Source of the DNA: an uncultured Prevotellaceae bacterium
GTDB lineage: Bacteria > Bacteroidota > Bacteroidia > Bacteroidales > Bacteroidaceae
Reading direction: 5' to 3'
Assembly: GCA_937898415.1 (NCBI GenBank)
Contig: CALDLA010000131.1
Location: 1 to 58,499, forward strand
Length of the DNA stretch: 58,499 nucleotides
The position numbers and the translations under genes are program-made. The notes under the pieces were generated by a model, which saw only the letters and a program-made list of their open reading frames with translations, did not search any database and was not told the DNA's origin. How positions within the stretch are numbered: position 1 is the stretch's first letter; each line of letters opens with the position of its first letter. Positions 57,601 through 58,499 of the stretch are shown in pieces.

Positions 57601-58140
57601 GGGACCTTTCGCCCCTGTTCTCACTGTCCAACCCCAATCGCACAATGCGTTCCTACCTTCATCACCGAAGATATAGGGAGCATTCGAGGAACGGATGGCG
57701 TATTTGCCCGCATCGTTGAGGAAGAACACCTGCGCATCCCAGACGCTGCTGGGCGATGTCGATGTGGTACACAAATGGTCCAGCGATTCACAAGCGTCAT
57801 AGGTAGTAATGCTCTCATCTGGGCTTGTGAAGTAGGTGTTGCCGTTCTGGAGCATGAAGCCGAACTCCCAAGCCTCGCCGCGAGTCTTGGTGAACAGGTA
57901 GGCGGGGGCATCGGTCTTGTTGGTCGTCAGGCGGCCGTCGCCGGTGACATAGTATCGCTGTCCGTCCACCTCAGTAAAAATACGATAGGTGTGGCCATCC
58001 TTGATGACGTTAAGAGCTTTCCTATAATACTCTGGATACTCTTGGGCGCTGACGTCGAGACAGATGCCGAACAACAGCAGAAGGGCTGTCAGCCACGGAC
58101 GAAGAACCCTCGTACGGGTTCTTGAATTCGTTCTTTTCAT
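51646..58140 (-). CDS. Very large secreted surface protein with C-terminal sorting-type tag
   Basis: A 2164-residue exported protein I cannot assign to a family. A signal peptide (to about residue 32) is followed by a long beta-rich region of mixed domains. Around 1400-1580 are short repeats like a beta-propeller (WQQGVAKYNDEGDRYIDGTLML, read in part). Around 1710-1765 is a CARDB-like fold (VTVTNNGFEPIGSIDVTLDG). From about 1950 comes a module NAGEWSTICLPFDMTATELKAAFGDD, the same type as in the 44615-45655 protein. It ends VYDLHGRRVERTARKGVFIKNGKK. A 21-bp in-frame repeat encodes the NSEEGIV linker before the tag. Likely surface-exposed; adhesion or glycan handling is a guess. Confidence 0.8.
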   Translation of the reverse strand: MKRTNSRTRTRVLRPWLTALLLLFGICLDVSAQEYPEYYRKALNVIKDGHTYRIFTEVDGQRYYVTGDGRLTTNKTDAPAYLFTKTRGEAWEFGFMLQNGNTYFTSPDESITTYDACESLDHLCTTSTSPSSVWDAQVFFLNDAGKYAIRSSNAPYIFGDEGRNALCDWGWTVRTGAKGPEMGYHGVLDYIWQLDEDLSTGIYTEHTSTYYFGTTFPLFQFEVDNAEGLTPIDDDVTVNYTRYALNGNTYWTEHYAFSKLKKHNLGSGTFAYDLPFSFTEEHPELSHDELTLDNLIITANVFINMRNAQGETRRVVATSHLKYKYRDIVIDNIEGEMTYIAGSAPKFVQEIRYARKGSSVVFKIPQQNISSSYIPKSEWQERVEDGEYEHITITYQPHYSNWNDAITEVDFNTYVYYPDQNDTLVSHITLVPVDPYEHMTLYVDGFPENSTTFSEVIDVGQQVESLQNDLKDGGIVSWNVDSYIPIGYFQAFDDLYGGADVTLTCDGEVIQKMTQFNGAFSFRPPTDGHTYNVEVYFPGYEKRYNRTYKTSPLTNIYRLAIFNPSAYGDNWEDKRFRLSFIRDGQEYQKTQFAGDDDWHAFMYAEEPVDFYLCKADGSVFTRLSFPDWFKPLEYNIKPELIELTKFHSLADAKSWSAHDENGYSVILAQLYPDDQWTSRGSRLTINWDEIGGNNSLITVVNSKGEPVTNATLRYACVDKDMTRQGNVGSAPYISSFGGYLIDTDPAQYAELIEVDAPGYQPTLVTMHLWNYDYFSTENRNKTRRYTIVLTETDTQLSTAQLETLQRFGNVKDAQMNAKLATNNLLAMTPDETLDYSQNGDYESVTKTVDDEKFGDEGWTGTKYVRLCGSLPYTDSFDTSQLALECGPQQLAPLCTRLVTTADFPGFTSNHCLFEFDLVDQIEDDATVQPVVKLGTETLAGLPSLHNSTIDLIALSEASNVNIPGNGIDLTKVDDEARSNQIDMKDMNKAFDKFNFSTPPVLPFTVNIEREGDYFLVRGVCEYNLIPGGAITNLVEKLDNLNYFDEQYRACMAAVKAAKPADDNFFEDIPRSPSLFVGIKGFLSGIGHYNPETKKIDINFYDGGLTFEAAAKASANVSFFIGGFGMSVDAKIAATMALVNRAAALGDAGSLPQIDFQFDTQARLKVCAWAYGGIDIWIAKATAGVRGGASFDVHSRVVIPTYNDDNLTSGTSTTVRAAMEAYAEARFLCFTTKKSWTILDAQKTYYSPNDPSNPLHPRYNPGIFSYSSRNVTRDYKKLKRKVIADLGTPIVNNVSGMAQPRYLQGGTSLLFNNLKTAGDYNDDRIQVYSGSKSDLVDTGIDAPMYDFDEARAGGLELVAFEQVKTPIDKAELEAMAENDQIKSVTENTGIWVAMRTDGGPWATQQIGDPDWENASVAPGAAVQQDGKAAVIWQQGVAKYNDEGDRYIDGTLMLSRYDGTAWSDPVELKRIDSHNVPVDYQLTMKNDSVLVMMTLQQNVNSTDKQASVMFLSVAPDNQIRQRSTRTTGSKPQMVHVGGVNLVGFLTQGDEGRDISLSTVDMKGQPTGKLSSALGMERSMVNDFRLIVDDGAENLDDVALLWNQNDQEGVADVQGTTTFTIKNRIYTSKLCSHDKELYFSTPVEVATMPDDVKLVSMDGCWAQGQDEDVKVVYCVANDNEGAAILENGVKFENAIDHSVDYNAFEVSDEKEIPVTVTVTNNGFEPIGSIDVTLDGETTTHTVRLMPRKTTKLMMKYPVTDSFDGTINYNVTANFIAANSNALNSRRLAARRPHRVQQSGMQANVRQVDMALKMLGKQTGEDATTIVAEVNNASLLPLSSQMTCKVGLYASPLSAEPVGQEVTISAADLYDADGKKNKVKIVTLTAEKPDYAQTLFLRTTPVEGSEAVTDVRPSNNVLPVTIAGKYATAEQMTLNEAFTQAPPASSDVCDVKVVRTINAGEWSTICLPFDMTATELKAAFGDDCRLAEFTGYTADKDGSRVTSLRLNFSTATTLTRNVPYLIKTSGSISGFELSAQVAPAGGQPAKSITNGSMTGTYQANTVVPANSLFLSGNKFYYSVGKTKMMGYRAYFTLDDVLAEAGQAASRITISVDDETTGISASLVNSEEGIVNSEEGIVNSEVYDLHGRRVERTARKGVFIKNGKKELKK
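51733..51790 (-). repeat. 21-bp in-frame tandem repeat in the linker of the giant protein
   Basis: Two full 21-bp units (51733-51753 and 51754-51774) and a partial third. Each encodes a seven-residue NSEEGIV unit directly before the C-terminal tag. Confidence 0.9.
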
Positions 58141-58203
58141 TGTCTTTTTGGTTTATGGTTGTTTCTATATTTTGTACTCTCGTATGATTGCGTATTTTGC
58201 CGA

Positions 58204-58234
58204 CAAAGATACGATTTTTTCTGGAAATGGCAAA
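58204..58234 (-). promoter_or_regulatory. Promoter of the giant protein gene (-33 TTTG, -7 TATCTTTG)
   Basis: Minus-strand TTTG (58231-58234) and TATCTTTG (58204-58211), 19 bp apart, giving a leader of about 60 nt before the ATG at 58140. Confidence 0.8.
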
Positions 58235-58290
58235 GGATTCCATAAGATTTATATCCGGGGGACTCTCCCCCACTCTCTAATACGTGAAGA

Positions 58291-58328
58291 GACGGCCCGG
58301 AGCGTCTATTCGTCCACCCCGGGCCGTC
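58291..58328. terminator. GC-rich stem-loop, probable terminator of a gene beyond the window
   Basis: A 10-bp stem GACGGCCCGG/CCGGGCCGTC with an 18-nt loop. No T-run follows. The 359 bp from 58141 to 58499 hold the promoter of the giant gene, this hairpin and the repeat array; I see no gene there. Confidence 0.5.
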
Positions 58329-58379
58329 CAACCGTCCGCCTCTAGGCCGTATCCCGAAATGCGTCCTCTGCAATATAGC

Positions 58380-58499
58380 AAATTCACTGTGTTTACAAGG
58401 TGAATTCACTGTACTAACTAGCAAATTCACTGAAATTACAAGGTAAATTCACTGAAATTACAAGGTAAATTCACTGAAATTACAAGGTAAATTCACTGA
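58380..58499. repeat. 22-bp tandem array, cut by the window end
   Basis: Units begin AAATTCACTG and end ACAAGGT. Starts are 58380, 58402 (21 bp, divergent), 58423, 58445, 58467 and a partial at 58489. The units at 58423, 58445 and 58467 are identical. No coding frame runs through it. Confidence 0.92.

Noticed and set aside
58380..58499. CRISPR array
   Set aside because: Units follow each other directly with no spacers, and no cas gene is in the window; it is a tandem repeat.

Overview
The window looks like a chromosomal segment from a member of the Bacteroidota, most likely a Prevotella-like member of the Bacteroidales. Three things point there. Many genes are preceded by the Bacteroidetes sigma factor -7 box TAnnTTTG (TATCTTTG, TACCTTTG or TAACTTTG), while Shine-Dalgarno sequences are almost absent. 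Several secreted proteins end in tags of the type YDLQGRRV...GLYIV. The housekeeping operon tsaB-DUF4290-murA-rimM-dxr-rseP also has a typical Bacteroidetes layout. No 16S rRNA is present, so genus-level placement is inference.

Layout. 1-7 kb: a small membrane protein, then a minus-strand cluster comF-recX-prmC, a secreted esterase, ribD, an RNase H that overlaps ribD tail to tail, and argS. 7-13.5 kb: a MATE exporter, then a run of cell-surface genes (a YjbH-like barrel encoded as two separate proteins, a lipoprotein, a DUF2490 barrel and a Cthe_2159-like carbohydrate-binding beta-helix lipoprotein). 13.5-21.5 kb: divergent housekeeping operons, nadD-gmk-yicC on the minus strand and tsaB-DUF4290-murA-rimM-dxr-rseP on the plus strand. 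21.5-28.6 kb: an M64 peptidase, a small periplasmic protein, a DUF3237 protein, an alpha/beta hydrolase, and two tandem paralogous PCMD-type surface proteins that share a 775-bp stretch without a visible difference. 28.6-37.3 kb: tRNA-Leu(CAA), a ManC-type guanylyltransferase, a HIT protein, greA, a PD40 lipoprotein with a CxxCH motif, a Rid protein, cdaA-folP and murF-FAH.

37.4-44.3 kb is an accessory island. It holds an antitoxin-like gene with only a 15-codon stub of a PIN-like toxin, a type III restriction-modification pair (res and mod) behind a long structured leader with small ORFs, two arrays of palindromes at 22-bp spacing, and an Rpn-type PD-(D/E)XK nuclease. 44.6-58.5 kb: two secreted proteins (one a DUF6055 metallopeptidase), an SDR dehydrogenase, a membrane histidine-kinase-like protein lacking the phospho-acceptor histidine, nrdD without an adjacent nrdG, a small YIKP peptide gene, a 2164-residue secreted protein, and a third 22-bp repeat array cut by the window edge.

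The most interesting structure lies outside the large genes: the 22-bp arrays, the structured R-M leader, a terminator-like hairpin inside the greA leader, the YIKP mini-genes next to large secreted proteins, and the sharply bounded identity between the PCMD paralogs. Family names come from motif recognition by eye; no database search was made.
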